A stretch of DNA of 64,000 nt, taken from CBDCUW01 sp963734865 (GTDB taxonomy: Bacteria; Planctomycetota; Planctomycetia; Pirellulales; Pirellulaceae). Location of the stretch: contig CAVTIV010000004.1 in assembly GCA_963734865.1 (NCBI GenBank), forward strand, positions 124,001 to 188,000. Reading direction: 5' to 3'. The notes under the pieces were generated by a model that worked only from the letters and a program-made list of their open reading frames with translations, had not been told where the DNA came from and made no database searches. A program made the position numbers and the translations under genes. This document shows positions 51,722 to 60,235 of this stretch, piece by piece (the first letter of the stretch is position 1; every line of letters begins with the position of its first letter).

Positions 51722-52414
51722 ATGAAACCTCAAATAGTCAGTCGAGACGAGTGGACGGCGGCGCGTGCGGAATTGCTCGTTCGTGAAAAGGAACATACCC
51801 ACGCGGGCGACGCGCTAGCCGCGGCGCGTCGGCGGATGCCGATGACGCCCATGGAGCCGGTCACTGTCGTGGGTTCGAAAGGGCCCGTTCCCTTGCAGGA
51901 GGTGTTCGAAGGCCGGCGAATGCTGATCATCTATCACTTCATGTGGAACAAAGGCGCGCCTCACCACGAGCAGTGTGAAGGATGCACGCATAGCCAGGTT
52001 GCAATGACCGCTGCGGTTTGCGCCTATCTCGCCGAGCGCGATGTGACCTATGCGGTCTTCAGCAGTGGTCCGCTCGATGAGATTATCGCTTATCGGGACT
52101 TCATGGGCTGGACAACACCGTGGTACTCGACTGCCGACTCGGGCCCGGTGCTAGCTACCCGAAACGGCGGCGATCTCCGCTGCTATCTGAGCACCGATGA
52201 TCAAGTGTTCCAAACGTACGAAACCAAATGGCGCGGGATTGAAGCCATGCTGCCCACCCTGCAGTTGCTCGACCTGACGCCGTATGGCCGACAGGAGACC
52301 TGGGAGGACTCGCCCGAGGGTTGTCCCCAGGACCAAGCTGGTTCGTGGTGGCGCCGTGACGGGCGTCCTGTTGCTCAGTGGACACGCACCGACGAGCAGG
52401 TGGATAAGAAGTGA
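51722..52414 (+). CDS. DUF899-family thioredoxin-fold protein
   Basis: A 230-residue DUF899 protein: IVSRDEWTAARAELLVREKEHTHAGDALAAARRRMPM, then LIIYHFMWNKGAPHHEQCEGCTHSQV and the C-terminal GRQETWEDSPEGCPQ...WWRRDGRP. The family is a thioredoxin-like fold with an altered active site (CEGC) and unknown reaction. AAGAAGG precedes the ATG. Confidence 0.93.
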   Translation: MKPQIVSRDEWTAARAELLVREKEHTHAGDALAAARRRMPMTPMEPVTVVGSKGPVPLQEVFEGRRMLIIYHFMWNKGAPHHEQCEGCTHSQVAMTAAVCAYLAERDVTYAVFSSGPLDEIIAYRDFMGWTTPWYSTADSGPVLATRNGGDLRCYLSTDDQVFQTYETKWRGIEAMLPTLQLLDLTPYGRQETWEDSPEGCPQDQAGSWWRRDGRPVAQWTRTDEQVDKK

Positions 52415-52452
52415 GTACCCTTGTACGCAATTAGATTTACGGAGAACTTGAA

Positions 52453-52935
52453 GTGACACCACCGAAAAGCAAGATTTGCCTTTGGTACGATCACGACGCC
52501 GAAGAGGCGGCGCGGTTTTACGCCGAGACCTTTCCTGATTCTTCCGTCGGCGCGGTGCATCGAGCGCCAGCGGACTTTCCGTCAGGGAACAAGGGAGACG
52601 TGCTAACCGTCGAGTTCACGGTGATGGGCATTCCCTGTATCGGACTCAACGGCGGTCCCGGTGTCGAGCATAATTGGGCATTCTCGTTCCAAGTCGCAAC
52701 CGCCGACCAGGCTGAAACGGATCGTTACTGGAACGCTATCGTCAGCAACGGTGGCGAAGAGAGTCAATGTGGCTGGTGCAAAGACAAATGGGGGCTGAAC
52801 TGGCAGATTACACCGACCGCCCTGACGCAAGCGATCACCGGAAGTGACGCTGCTGTCGCCAAGCGCGTCTTCGAAGCGATGATGCAGATGAAGAAGATTG
52901 ACGTCTCTGAAATCGAGGCGGCGGTTCGCGGTTGA
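52453..52935 (+). CDS. VOC-family PhnB-like protein
   Basis: A 160-residue protein starting at GTG: KSKICLWYDHDAEEAARFYAETFPDSSVGAVHRAP, DVLTVEFTVMGIPCIGLNGGP, GWCKDKWGLNWQITPTAL. It belongs to the 3-demethylubiquinone-methyltransferase-like (PhnB) VOC group, whose members here are not methyltransferases. The ligand is unknown. Confidence 0.93.
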   Translation: MTPPKSKICLWYDHDAEEAARFYAETFPDSSVGAVHRAPADFPSGNKGDVLTVEFTVMGIPCIGLNGGPGVEHNWAFSFQVATADQAETDRYWNAIVSNGGEESQCGWCKDKWGLNWQITPTALTQAITGSDAAVAKRVFEAMMQMKKIDVSEIEAAVRG

Positions 52936-52998
52936 GGTTGGTCGTACCGCAGATCCGGTAAATCCAGGTTCCACACGTCGAGACTGGAGAAGGAACAT

Positions 52999-53454
52999 AT
53001 GACGCTAAAACGAATGGATAACGTCCTTATTGTGGTCGACGATCTTGAGGCCGTGAAGGCGTTCTTTGTCGAACTCGGTATGGAAATCGAAGGCAAGACC
53101 ACCGTCGAGGGCGGCCACGTTGATCGTCTCATCGGCCTACAGAACGTTCGTGCCACCCTTGTTGTGATGCGCACTCCGGACGGCCACGGACGTATTGAGC
53201 TGGACAAGTTCCATACACCGGAGGCGATCAGAACAGGATCAGAGAAGCCTCCCGTGAACGAATTCGGCCTCCGCCGCATTATGTTCGCCGTCGACGACAT
53301 TGATGGCGTGATCACACGCCTGCTTGCTCACGGTGCCGAATTGGTCGGTGAGGTCGTGCAATACGAGAACGTGTATCGACTCGCCTACATCCGAGGTCCC
53401 GAGGGCATCATCGTTGGATTGGCGGAGGAACTGAAGCACGGCGTGAATGAATGA
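52999..53454 (+). CDS. VOC-family glyoxalase-like protein
   Basis: A 151-residue protein: MTLKRMDNVLIVVDDLEAVKAFFVELGMEIEG, FGLRRIMFAVDDIDGVITRLLAHGAELVGEV, YIRGPEGIIVGLAEEL. Paired beta-alpha-beta-beta-beta units are visible. AGAAGGA precedes the start. Different subgroup from the other VOC proteins in the run. Confidence 0.93.
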   Translation: MTLKRMDNVLIVVDDLEAVKAFFVELGMEIEGKTTVEGGHVDRLIGLQNVRATLVVMRTPDGHGRIELDKFHTPEAIRTGSEKPPVNEFGLRRIMFAVDDIDGVITRLLAHGAELVGEVVQYENVYRLAYIRGPEGIIVGLAEELKHGVNE

Positions 53455-53483
53455 GAGCCTTGCCAATTTAGGAGTGGAGCAAC

Positions 53484-53879
53484 ATGCCGAAATTCATCAC
53501 CATCGGATATGGCGATCAGTCCGGGTACGACCGCACACCTCAAGCTGCTAGAGATGCTGCTCACGCGCAGGACGCCAAGTTGCGTGCGGAAGGTGCGATC
53601 ATGGGGATCGCCGATGCACCGGTGCAGGTACGAAATCCAGCCGCAAAAGGACTCGACACGCGCAAAGGCCCCTTCATGTCATCTGGCATGCCGGTCGCTG
53701 GGTTTGCCGTGATCGAAGCCGCCGATCTTGACGAAACTGTTCGCAAAGTAGCCGGCGTACCTTGCTCCGTCGCGCACGGTGTTGTTGAAATATGGCCGCT
53801 GTTGGAAACGAACGATTCTGCTAATGGCTCCACGCCGGAAACGGAAGGGAGCCCATCTCATACCTCCGAGAACAGGTAA
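53484..53879 (+). CDS. YCII-related protein, degenerate DGPF motif
   Basis: A 131-residue YCII-like protein: MPKFITIGYGDQSGYDRTPQAARDAAHAQDAKL, DTRKGPFMSSGMPVAGFAVIEAADLDETVRKV, HGVVEIWPL. The signature reads RKGPFMSS instead of DGPFAETKE, so this member has lost the charged motif residues while keeping the fold. RBS GGAGTGGAG upstream. Confidence 0.88.
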   Translation: MPKFITIGYGDQSGYDRTPQAARDAAHAQDAKLRAEGAIMGIADAPVQVRNPAAKGLDTRKGPFMSSGMPVAGFAVIEAADLDETVRKVAGVPCSVAHGVVEIWPLLETNDSANGSTPETEGSPSHTSENR

Positions 53880-53901
53880 GCAAGAAGGATTCTGGTCGAT
53901 T

Positions 53902-53928
53902 TGTCGATTGTTGTGAACCTCGTTCGAC
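53902..53928 (+). promoter_or_regulatory. ECF42-type promoter P3
   Basis: TGTCGATT at 53902 and CGAC at 53925-53928 (17-bp spacer) lie 50 bp before the AHSA1 start at 53975, the same geometry as P2. Confidence 0.72.
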
Positions 53929-53974
53929 TAACCATAAACGGTTTCAACCAACAACCTAAAAGGAGAAACATCCC

Positions 53975-54433
53975 ATGACCGATTCCTCAAACACCGTCCG
54001 ACTCCACCGCGTGCTGCGTGCCCCGGCTGACCGTGTCTACAAGGCTTTCCTCGACCCCGACGCCTTGTGTCGATGGCTCCCACCGTACGGCTATTTGGGA
54101 AAAATCGACCGCATCGACGCAAAAGTCGGCGGCAGCTATCACATGTCGTTCACAAATCTTGGAACGGGTCACAGTCATTCCTTCGAAAGCACGTTTCTGG
54201 AACTGGTTCCCGGAGAGCGAATCCGAATCGCCGACAAGTTCGACGATCCCGGTCCGGCAGGTGAGATGACCAAGACAATCACCTTGAGAACGGTAAGTTG
54301 CGGCACCGAGATTGAAGTCTTGCACGAAGGCATTCCGGACGCCATACCGACTGAGATGTGTTATCTCGGATGGCAAGACTCGCTCGTGCAGCTTGCCAAT
54401 CTCGTCGAGCAAGAGACCCCAGATAGTGCGTAG
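53975..54433 (+). CDS. AHSA1/SRPBCC-domain protein
   Basis: A 152-residue SRPBCC protein: TVRLHRVLRAPADRVYKAFLDPDALCRWLPPYGY, KVGGSYHMSFTNLGTGHSHSF, LGWQDSLVQLANLVE. It is intact, unlike the paralogous AHSA1 gene of the arsR operon at 48 kb. AAAAGGAGAAA is a strong ribosome binding site. It follows P3. Confidence 0.94.
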   Translation: MTDSSNTVRLHRVLRAPADRVYKAFLDPDALCRWLPPYGYLGKIDRIDAKVGGSYHMSFTNLGTGHSHSFESTFLELVPGERIRIADKFDDPGPAGEMTKTITLRTVSCGTEIEVLHEGIPDAIPTEMCYLGWQDSLVQLANLVEQETPDSA

Positions 54434-54468
54434 CACGCAGCAGATACTTGATGCATTGGAGCAATGGA

Positions 54469-54873
54469 ATGAATGGATCGAAGAAATTACGGATCGCTGG
54501 GTGGGTGCTCAGTGTGCTACTTTCAGCGTTTCTCATCTTTGCCAGTGCGATGGGCAAATTCACGGACTGGGAAGGCAAAGCCGAGATGTTCGCCAAGATG
54601 GGCTGGGCCGAAGACGTAATGTTCAAAATCGGAATTGTTGAAGTCGCCATTGCCGTACTGTTTCTCATTCCTCGAACGGCGTTTGTGGCGGCGATCCTGC
54701 TCGCTGCATATTTGGGCGGAGCCGTGGCCACACACGTTCGCGTCAGCGAGCCTTTCCTTTTTCCGATCATCATCGGCGTTGTCGCGTGGGCTGCCCTCGG
54801 AATGAGACAGCCGGCCGTATTCCAACTTGCGTTGGGACAACGGAGCAGTTCAGGGACGACCAGCGAACAATAG
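54469..54873 (+). CDS. DoxX-like membrane protein
   Basis: A 134-residue protein with four membrane helices: LRIAGWVLSVLLSAFLIFASAMGKFTDWEGKAEMFAKMGW, then helices ending MRQPAVFQLAL. The ATG at 54469 is chosen for GGAG 7 bp upstream; 54451 is an in-frame alternative. AHSA1 and DoxX genes adjacent here mirror the decayed pair at 47.3-48.1 kb. Confidence 0.88.
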   Translation: MNGSKKLRIAGWVLSVLLSAFLIFASAMGKFTDWEGKAEMFAKMGWAEDVMFKIGIVEVAIAVLFLIPRTAFVAAILLAAYLGGAVATHVRVSEPFLFPIIIGVVAWAALGMRQPAVFQLALGQRSSSGTTSEQ

Positions 54874-54891
54874 TCGAAGGAGCCACGTGCG

Positions 54892-55326
54892 ATGGCCGGC
54901 AATCGCGACGAGAACGAAATTCGCCAAGTGAGCAAACCGTCTCCCTCTGATGTTGTCCGCGAGTGGGTTAGGCGATTCAACGAAGGCAACGTAGAAAAGC
55001 TCGTCGCGCTCTACGCGCCGGATGCGGTCAATCACCAGGTCGTCACCGAACCGCTCGTCGGACGTGAGGCCATTCGCAAGTTGTTTGAAACTGAGTTTGC
55101 CCGTGCCGAAATGGTGTGCATTCAAGAAAGCCTGTTTGAGTCGGGTGACTGGGCAATCCTGGAATGGTCTGACCCCAAAGGGCTCCGTGGATGCGGGTTC
55201 TTTCACGTCGTGAACGGGCACATTGTGTTCCAACGCGGATACTTCGACCAATTGACGTTTTTCAAATTGCAGGGTCTCCCGGTTCCCGACAGCTACCTTG
55301 CCAACAATTCATCAGAGGAGGACTGA
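54892..55326 (+). CDS. SnoaL-like (NTF2-fold) protein
   Basis: A 144-residue protein: SDVVREWVRRFNEGNVEKLVALYAPDAVNHQVVTEPLVGREAIRKLFETEF, LEWSDPKGLRGCGFFHVVNGHIVFQRGYFD. This is a typical SnoaL-like polyketide-cyclase fold; ligand unknown. Only 3 bp separate its stop from the next gene. Confidence 0.92.
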   Translation: MAGNRDENEIRQVSKPSPSDVVREWVRRFNEGNVEKLVALYAPDAVNHQVVTEPLVGREAIRKLFETEFARAEMVCIQESLFESGDWAILEWSDPKGLRGCGFFHVVNGHIVFQRGYFDQLTFFKLQGLPVPDSYLANNSSEED

Positions 55327-55329
55327 ACG

Positions 55330-56076
55330 ATGAAATACATGCTGCTGATCTACGGAGCCGAGGATAGTTGGACTGAGGACGAACGGACGGAGTGCATGCT
55401 CGAATCCATGAGCATTTGCGACGATCTGGTCGAGCAAGGAAAGTGGATTGCCTCATCCCCATTGCATTCGGTCACTACTGCGACGTGCGTCCGTGTCCGC
55501 AACGGTCAACGCCAGGTCACTGATGGGCCGTATGCGGAAACGACCGAGCAACTCGGCGGCTACTTCGTCATCGACGTTGATAGACTGGATGAGGCAGTCG
55601 ACATCGCCGTTCAGATTCCACCAGCGAAAAAGGGCACGGTTGAAATCCGGCCACTCCTTTCGACACCCAATCCACTTCCTTCGCCGGATTTGGCGAGCAC
55701 AGGTCCGAACGCGAATTCAGACTCAAAGCAATACATCCTACTGGTGTACGCCGAAGAAGGAGTGTGGCCGCCCGATGATCACGCAATCGCGCTCGCCGAA
55801 TCGGTGGAACTTTGCCATGACCTACACCGCAAAGGACATTACCTAGCAGCGGCGCCACTTCAACCACCGTCAACGGCTACGTGTGTGCGTGTGCGAGACG
55901 GTAAGCGGATTACCGTGGACGGACCATTTCCGGAGACAAAGGAACAACTTGGCGGGTACTTCCTGATCGAGGTAGCAAATCTGGACGAAGCGATCGCAGT
56001 CGCTTCCCGTATCCCTGGCACACGACGGGGTATCGCCGAGATTCGTCCCCTGCTTCCGTTGCCGGAACGCGCGTAA
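55330..56076 (+). CDS. Duplicated YCII/DGPF-domain protein
   Basis: A 248-residue protein with two complete YCII domains, 1-112 (MKYMLLIYGAEDSW..., TDGPYAETTEQLGGYFVIDVDRLDEAV) and 133-244 (KQYILLVYAEEGVW..., VDGPFPETKEQLGGYFLIEVANLDEAI), joined by a Pro/Ser-rich linker. YCII proteins are dimers, so this is a covalent dimer. It is the last gene of the run; a hairpin near 56200 may end the transcript. Confidence 0.94.
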   Translation: MKYMLLIYGAEDSWTEDERTECMLESMSICDDLVEQGKWIASSPLHSVTTATCVRVRNGQRQVTDGPYAETTEQLGGYFVIDVDRLDEAVDIAVQIPPAKKGTVEIRPLLSTPNPLPSPDLASTGPNANSDSKQYILLVYAEEGVWPPDDHAIALAESVELCHDLHRKGHYLAAAPLQPPSTATCVRVRDGKRITVDGPFPETKEQLGGYFLIEVANLDEAIAVASRIPGTRRGIAEIRPLLPLPERA

Positions 56077-56224
56077 CTTGAAAAAGGGAGAGCCTCTGTC
56101 CGTTGGTATATCTCCTGTCAAAATATATGGACGTACGTCGAGCGCGGACGGAGGAGATGCTGTTGCACGACAGCAAGGAAGAGTTGGCGAGCGAGAGAAC
56201 CGGAGGATCAGTCCGGTTTCTCTT

Positions 56225-58748
56225 TCACCTTGTCGCCGGAAGCGACTGGTTGGGGAGGGACCCAGTGCGGCCAGCCCTCTTCGTAGTAGGGAGAATGGGG
56301 ATCAAGTCGTTCGGCCCAGGTGCGAGAGCGGATATATACCGTAACCATTTGTAGTGTTTTCTGGCCTCGTCGAGTTTGCCGAACAGGAGCAAAGCTTTCA
56401 TGGGCGATGTAATGGGAAGTTTCTCTGATTCCTCTTTGTAAATCCGGTTGATTTCTTCACGAGATGTGGCCGTATATAGCGTGAATCTCGCGATAGCGTC
56501 GATCACGTACTCATCGTCCTGCGGAAGCGCACGTAACTTTTGCAGGGCTAAATCGTATTCTTTTCTTTGGAAACATGCGGCCCAGAAAGGGTCCGTGAGC
56601 CAGCCGCGATGTTGGTATTGAATGATGTCATCCATAACATCGTTCATGCCATCAAAATCATCTGTCAGATCGTAGTAATACATTCGTACTAGATTGGCGA
56701 CATAATAATTCGGCTTCCTGGCCAGGATCTCGACGTCCTCTTCCGCCAATTTCAGATATTCAGCCGCGGTCGGATCGTCCGGCCCTCCTTTCATGCGGTG
56801 GAGGTGGGCCGCCGTGAGTCGGCAAGACAATCGAAAATAGACATATGATGCTGTTTCTTCGTTGCCGGAAATGTTTTGGGCAGTTCGTAAACAAAACTCT
56901 GCTTCTTTTATGCGATCCAGGTTTCCTCCCGGTTCCGCAATCGACAGAAAAACATTCGCAAACGCGCGGGTCGTCCAGGCTTCAGCGTATCCAGACTTTT
57001 CCCGGCACGCAGTTTCAATCAGCTCCAGCGACCGACCAGGAGCAACAAAAATTAACGCCCCACCCAATCGAAACCGTTCTTCGTCCGTTGCGGGCCGACA
57101 CGTCAACAATGGGATGACTGTCTTTCTATACTCTCCCCAGCGCCCACTTCCTGAATAGGCCTGAGCCAGTATTGAGGCAATCACCACCTGAGAGAGCCGA
57201 GAATCTGGTTTGTTCTGCAGTCTATCCAGGATCGCGATGGCTTCGTCAGTCTTCCCTTCCATCAAGTGGACTTGACTGATCAACAGTTCGGCATCTTCCG
57301 AGGCCATCCCCAATTCCATTGCACGTTTGAGATGGGCCTGAGCTTGATCAGGATCTACGTTGAACACAGCTTTCCGAGCAGCCTCGATTGCATTGTCCCG
57401 CTGTTCTATTCTCGATCGCCAAGATTCAAGAGTCCCCACTCCCAGAAGCACAAGTAGAATCGCACAGACCGATGCCGAGATCGACTTGTTCTTCCGCACC
57501 CAGCGGATGCCTTTCTCCAGCGGACCAACGCGCCGGGCCGAGATGGCGTGACGGTTGACGAAGCGTCGAAGGTCCTCGGCCAATTGTTCGGCCGTCTGGT
57601 ATCGCCGGTCGGGATCTTTCTCCAACGACTTCATACAGATGGTTTCCAGATCCTTCGGAATCCGGGGATTGATCGAGCGCGGCGTCACTGGATCCTTGTG
57701 AATCACCTGCGACAACACCTGATCCCGCTGTTGCCCCGGAAACGGCGGCTGTAGAGTCAGCAGCTCGTAGAGTGTTGCGCCAAGGGAATAAATATCAGTA
57801 CGATGGTCCAACGGCAGTCGGCCCGCTGTGATCTGCTCCGGCGACATTTACATCGGCGACCCCATCAGTTCGCCGGTCATCGTCATTCCCGGCTGTTCGA
57901 GCATGCGGGCCAGCCCAAAGTCGTTGATGCTCAAGCGTCCATCGGCAGAGAGCAAAAGGTTCGCTGGCTTGATGTCACGGTGGGCGATTCCGTGATCGTG
58001 CGCGTGTGCCAGGGCGTCCGCTACACCTGCCATCATTTTGGCCAGATTGTCGAAGTACGTACTGTCTGAACCGAGTGACGACGAACTGCTAAAACTGGAA
58101 TCAGTCGTTCCCGTCGCAGAATCGGCTACCGACCGTGATGAGTCGATGAACGTCTCTTTGATCCAATCGGGAATTGGTGGCTCTCCAGCGCCGTTGGACT
58201 TGGAATCCGTCGCCGAATCGGCTTCCTGGCGGAGTTGTTTAATTACCTGATCGAGGGATGGGCCATCGATCAGTTCCATGGCGTAATAGGGAACGCTGTT
58301 CTGCTCCCCCGTCGAATAGATAGGGACAATGTTGGTGTGGTGCAGTTTGGCGGCTGCCTCTGCTTCCAGCTTGAAACGCATGATCGCCTTGGGTGGTCAG
58401 GGCCAAACCATTGGAGAGCACCTTGAGCACGACCAGGCGGTTCAACGAGCATTGGCGAGCACGGTAGACCACGCCCATGCCACCGCGCCCCAGTTCCCCC
58501 AGGATTTCGAAATCGCCAATGCGCCTCGGGAGATCCGACGGCCGGATGTTCGAATCCTGCAGAACGGCAGGGCCTTTTTCCAGAAAGCTGGCTTCAGGAG
58601 CCCCTTCCTCCAGTAACGCTTGAATTCGAGCGACTTGCTCGTGATCCCGGCAGACCCGCCTGAGGAAGTCCCGGCGAGCCTTGGGTGACTCCAATTCAAA
58701 TGCCTGTTCAAAAATCTCTTCTTCGCTCAACTGTTCAAGACTCACCAT
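56225..58748 (-). pseudogene. Ser/Thr kinase with TPR-like region, nonsense and frameshift
   Basis: ATG 58748 opens MVSLEQLSEEEIFEQAFELESPKARRDFL, then GDFEILGELGRGGMGVVYRARQ. Near 58385 one extra base breaks the frame (TTQ|AIMRFKLEAEAAAKLHHTNIV). HRDIKPANLLL and DFGLARM follow. At 57848-57850 TAA replaces the Tyr of SPMYMSPEQ. The frame then continues through the C-lobe, a membrane helix (ASVCAILLVLLGVGTLE) and a TPR-like region of about 380 residues. Two independent lesions make an active kinase impossible without suppression. Confidence 0.85.
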
Positions 58749-58830
58749 GTACCTCCACGTTGACTAACGTTTCGATCTGAAGAGCAGTGCGAAAACAGGC
58801 TCCGAATCAACCGATAAAACTCCAGAGTTT

Positions 58831-59391
58831 TTACAGATTCTTTGAAATCTCCAATTTGAGCCAGCCCTTGGCGTACGACCAATCGGCAATTGCGGTCGAG
58901 GGAGCGATTCCAATCGCCTCGGCCGTCTGCGGAATCGTCAGGCCTGCGAAATAACGAAGTTTGACGACTTGCGCTTTGCGGGGACTCTGTGCTTCCAGCT
59001 TCTGCAACGCTTCATCCAACGCCAGCAAATCGTCGGACTCTCCATCGGCGGCAAACTCGCTTTCATGGATCGAGATGCGATCGAAACCGCCACCGGCCCG
59101 GAGCGACTGTTTTCGCCGAGCCGCTTCGATCAGAATCCGCCGCATGGCTTCGGCAGCGGCTCCGAAGAAGTGACCGAGGGAATTCCAGTGCTGCGCGTTC
59201 TCGACATTCACCAGCCGGATATAAACGTCATGCACCAGGGCTGTCGCCTGCAAGGTCTGGCCTGGCTTCTCATTGGCGAGCTTCGCCGCCGCGAGTTTGC
59301 GCAGCTCTTCGTAAACCAGCGGCAACAGCTGCTCGGCACCACTGGAGTCCCCCTGTTTCATCTGGGAGAGAATGTCGGTAATCTCGGTCAT
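58831..59391 (-). CDS. ECF-family RNA polymerase sigma factor
   Basis: A 186-residue sigma factor of the planctomycete type that pairs with kinases: MTEITDILSQMKQGDSSGAEQLLPLVYEELRKLAAAKL, ATALVHDVYIRLV, HFFGAAAEAMRRILIEAARRK, and the region 4 VVKLRYFAGLTIPQTAEAIGIAPSTAIADWSYAKGWLK. The ATG at 59391 is preferred to 59397. The downstream kinase on the same strand is a pseudogene, so this factor has probably lost its input. Confidence 0.93.
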   Translation of the reverse strand: MTEITDILSQMKQGDSSGAEQLLPLVYEELRKLAAAKLANEKPGQTLQATALVHDVYIRLVNVENAQHWNSLGHFFGAAAEAMRRILIEAARRKQSLRAGGGFDRISIHESEFAADGESDDLLALDEALQKLEAQSPRKAQVVKLRYFAGLTIPQTAEAIGIAPSTAIADWSYAKGWLKLEISKNL

Positions 59392-59913
59392 AAACACCAG
59401 AATACCGCTATGGTTGTGCCCTTTCCATCATCGCTGGTGAGAGAGAGCCCGATTTCACATCACCTGTGGTCGTCTTGACAGTTCGGAAGGTCAGGTCTTG
59501 AGGCCCTAGGGCGCTGAGGAGACCACAGCAAAAACAGGTCCCTCCGGGTTTTTCGTGGGTCGGAAACGTGACCATGTGTGTGGGTGCAGCCGATTGGCAG
59601 CACCACTGGTTCTAAACTCCAATCCCGAGTGACATTCCGGTTTTCTTCGGAAGGAAAGAGCGACAGTACCCGAGAAAACTCGGGAAACTCTCACGTTGGA
59701 CGGGATGTTCCTCAACCGCGCTCGACATTCGACCCGCCGACAGCACTGAAGTGATGGCGTTGCTTATTCGTTTGCTGCGAACAGCTTCCCAAAAACTAAG
59801 TGCCATTCGTGAATCCGACCTCTGCAGTCATGACTGACCCCTGCGATCGCATTGATGGTGACCGTCGCTGGATGCGGAAAGGCCAATCATCACAGACTGA
59901 ATCTTCTGAAAGA

Positions 59914-59934
59914 GGCGACGAGATTTGAACTCGC
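59914..59934 (-). repeat. tRNA-3'-end-like fragment A
   Basis: The minus strand reads GCGAGTTCAAATCTCGTCGCC, a good T-stem/T-loop followed by an acceptor-like 3' half. No matching 5' acceptor or anticodon arm was found upstream, so it is a fragment and not a tRNA gene. It matches fragment B at 19 of 21 positions. Confidence 0.6.
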
Positions 59935-60104
59935 TACGTCGTTTTCAAATAAGAGGTTATGCAAGAAGAAGGTCCTGGAGTTCGGAATTGGCAGAACTGT
60001 TTGAACTCACTGAACCAAGGCACGAGAACACGTAAACCGTTGCAGTGGAACGAGAAACAGCTCGAAACGAACGGGCGCGTCGAGCTGTTTTGATTTCAAG
60101 TCGG

Positions 60105-60128
60105 GGCGACAAGATTTGAACTTGCGAC
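60105..60128 (-). repeat. tRNA-3'-end-like fragment B
   Basis: The minus strand GGTCGCAAGTTCAAATCTTGTCGCC (continuing CCGA) is what one expects at the end of a tRNA-Pro: variable loop, T arm and acceptor strand. The anticodon arm and 5' half are degenerate. It is probably a pseudo-tRNA or an attachment-site remnant. Confidence 0.55.
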
Positions 60129-60235
60129 CTCGGCGTCCCGCACGAAACCAGCAGGCTCGTTCGGCTTGACGTTCGACGACTTCATCAATCCACCGCTCAC
60201 GCGGTCAGCTGCAAGTGTTGGCCAATCGACGCCGA

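Larger units (their letters stand above)
59392..60235. other. Gene-free region with tRNA-3'-like fragments and a hairpin
   Basis: About 840 bases with no supported protein gene. It holds two tRNA-T-arm-like segments (59914-59934 and 60105-60125), and a 10-bp hairpin AACAGCTCGA / TCGAGCTGTT with a T-tract (60057-60091). The left half presumably contains the promoter of the ECF gene. Confidence 0.5.

Noticed and set aside
59890..60180. Complete tRNA genes
   Set aside because: Only T-arm and 3' acceptor halves are present; no matching 5' acceptor or anticodon arm could be folded.
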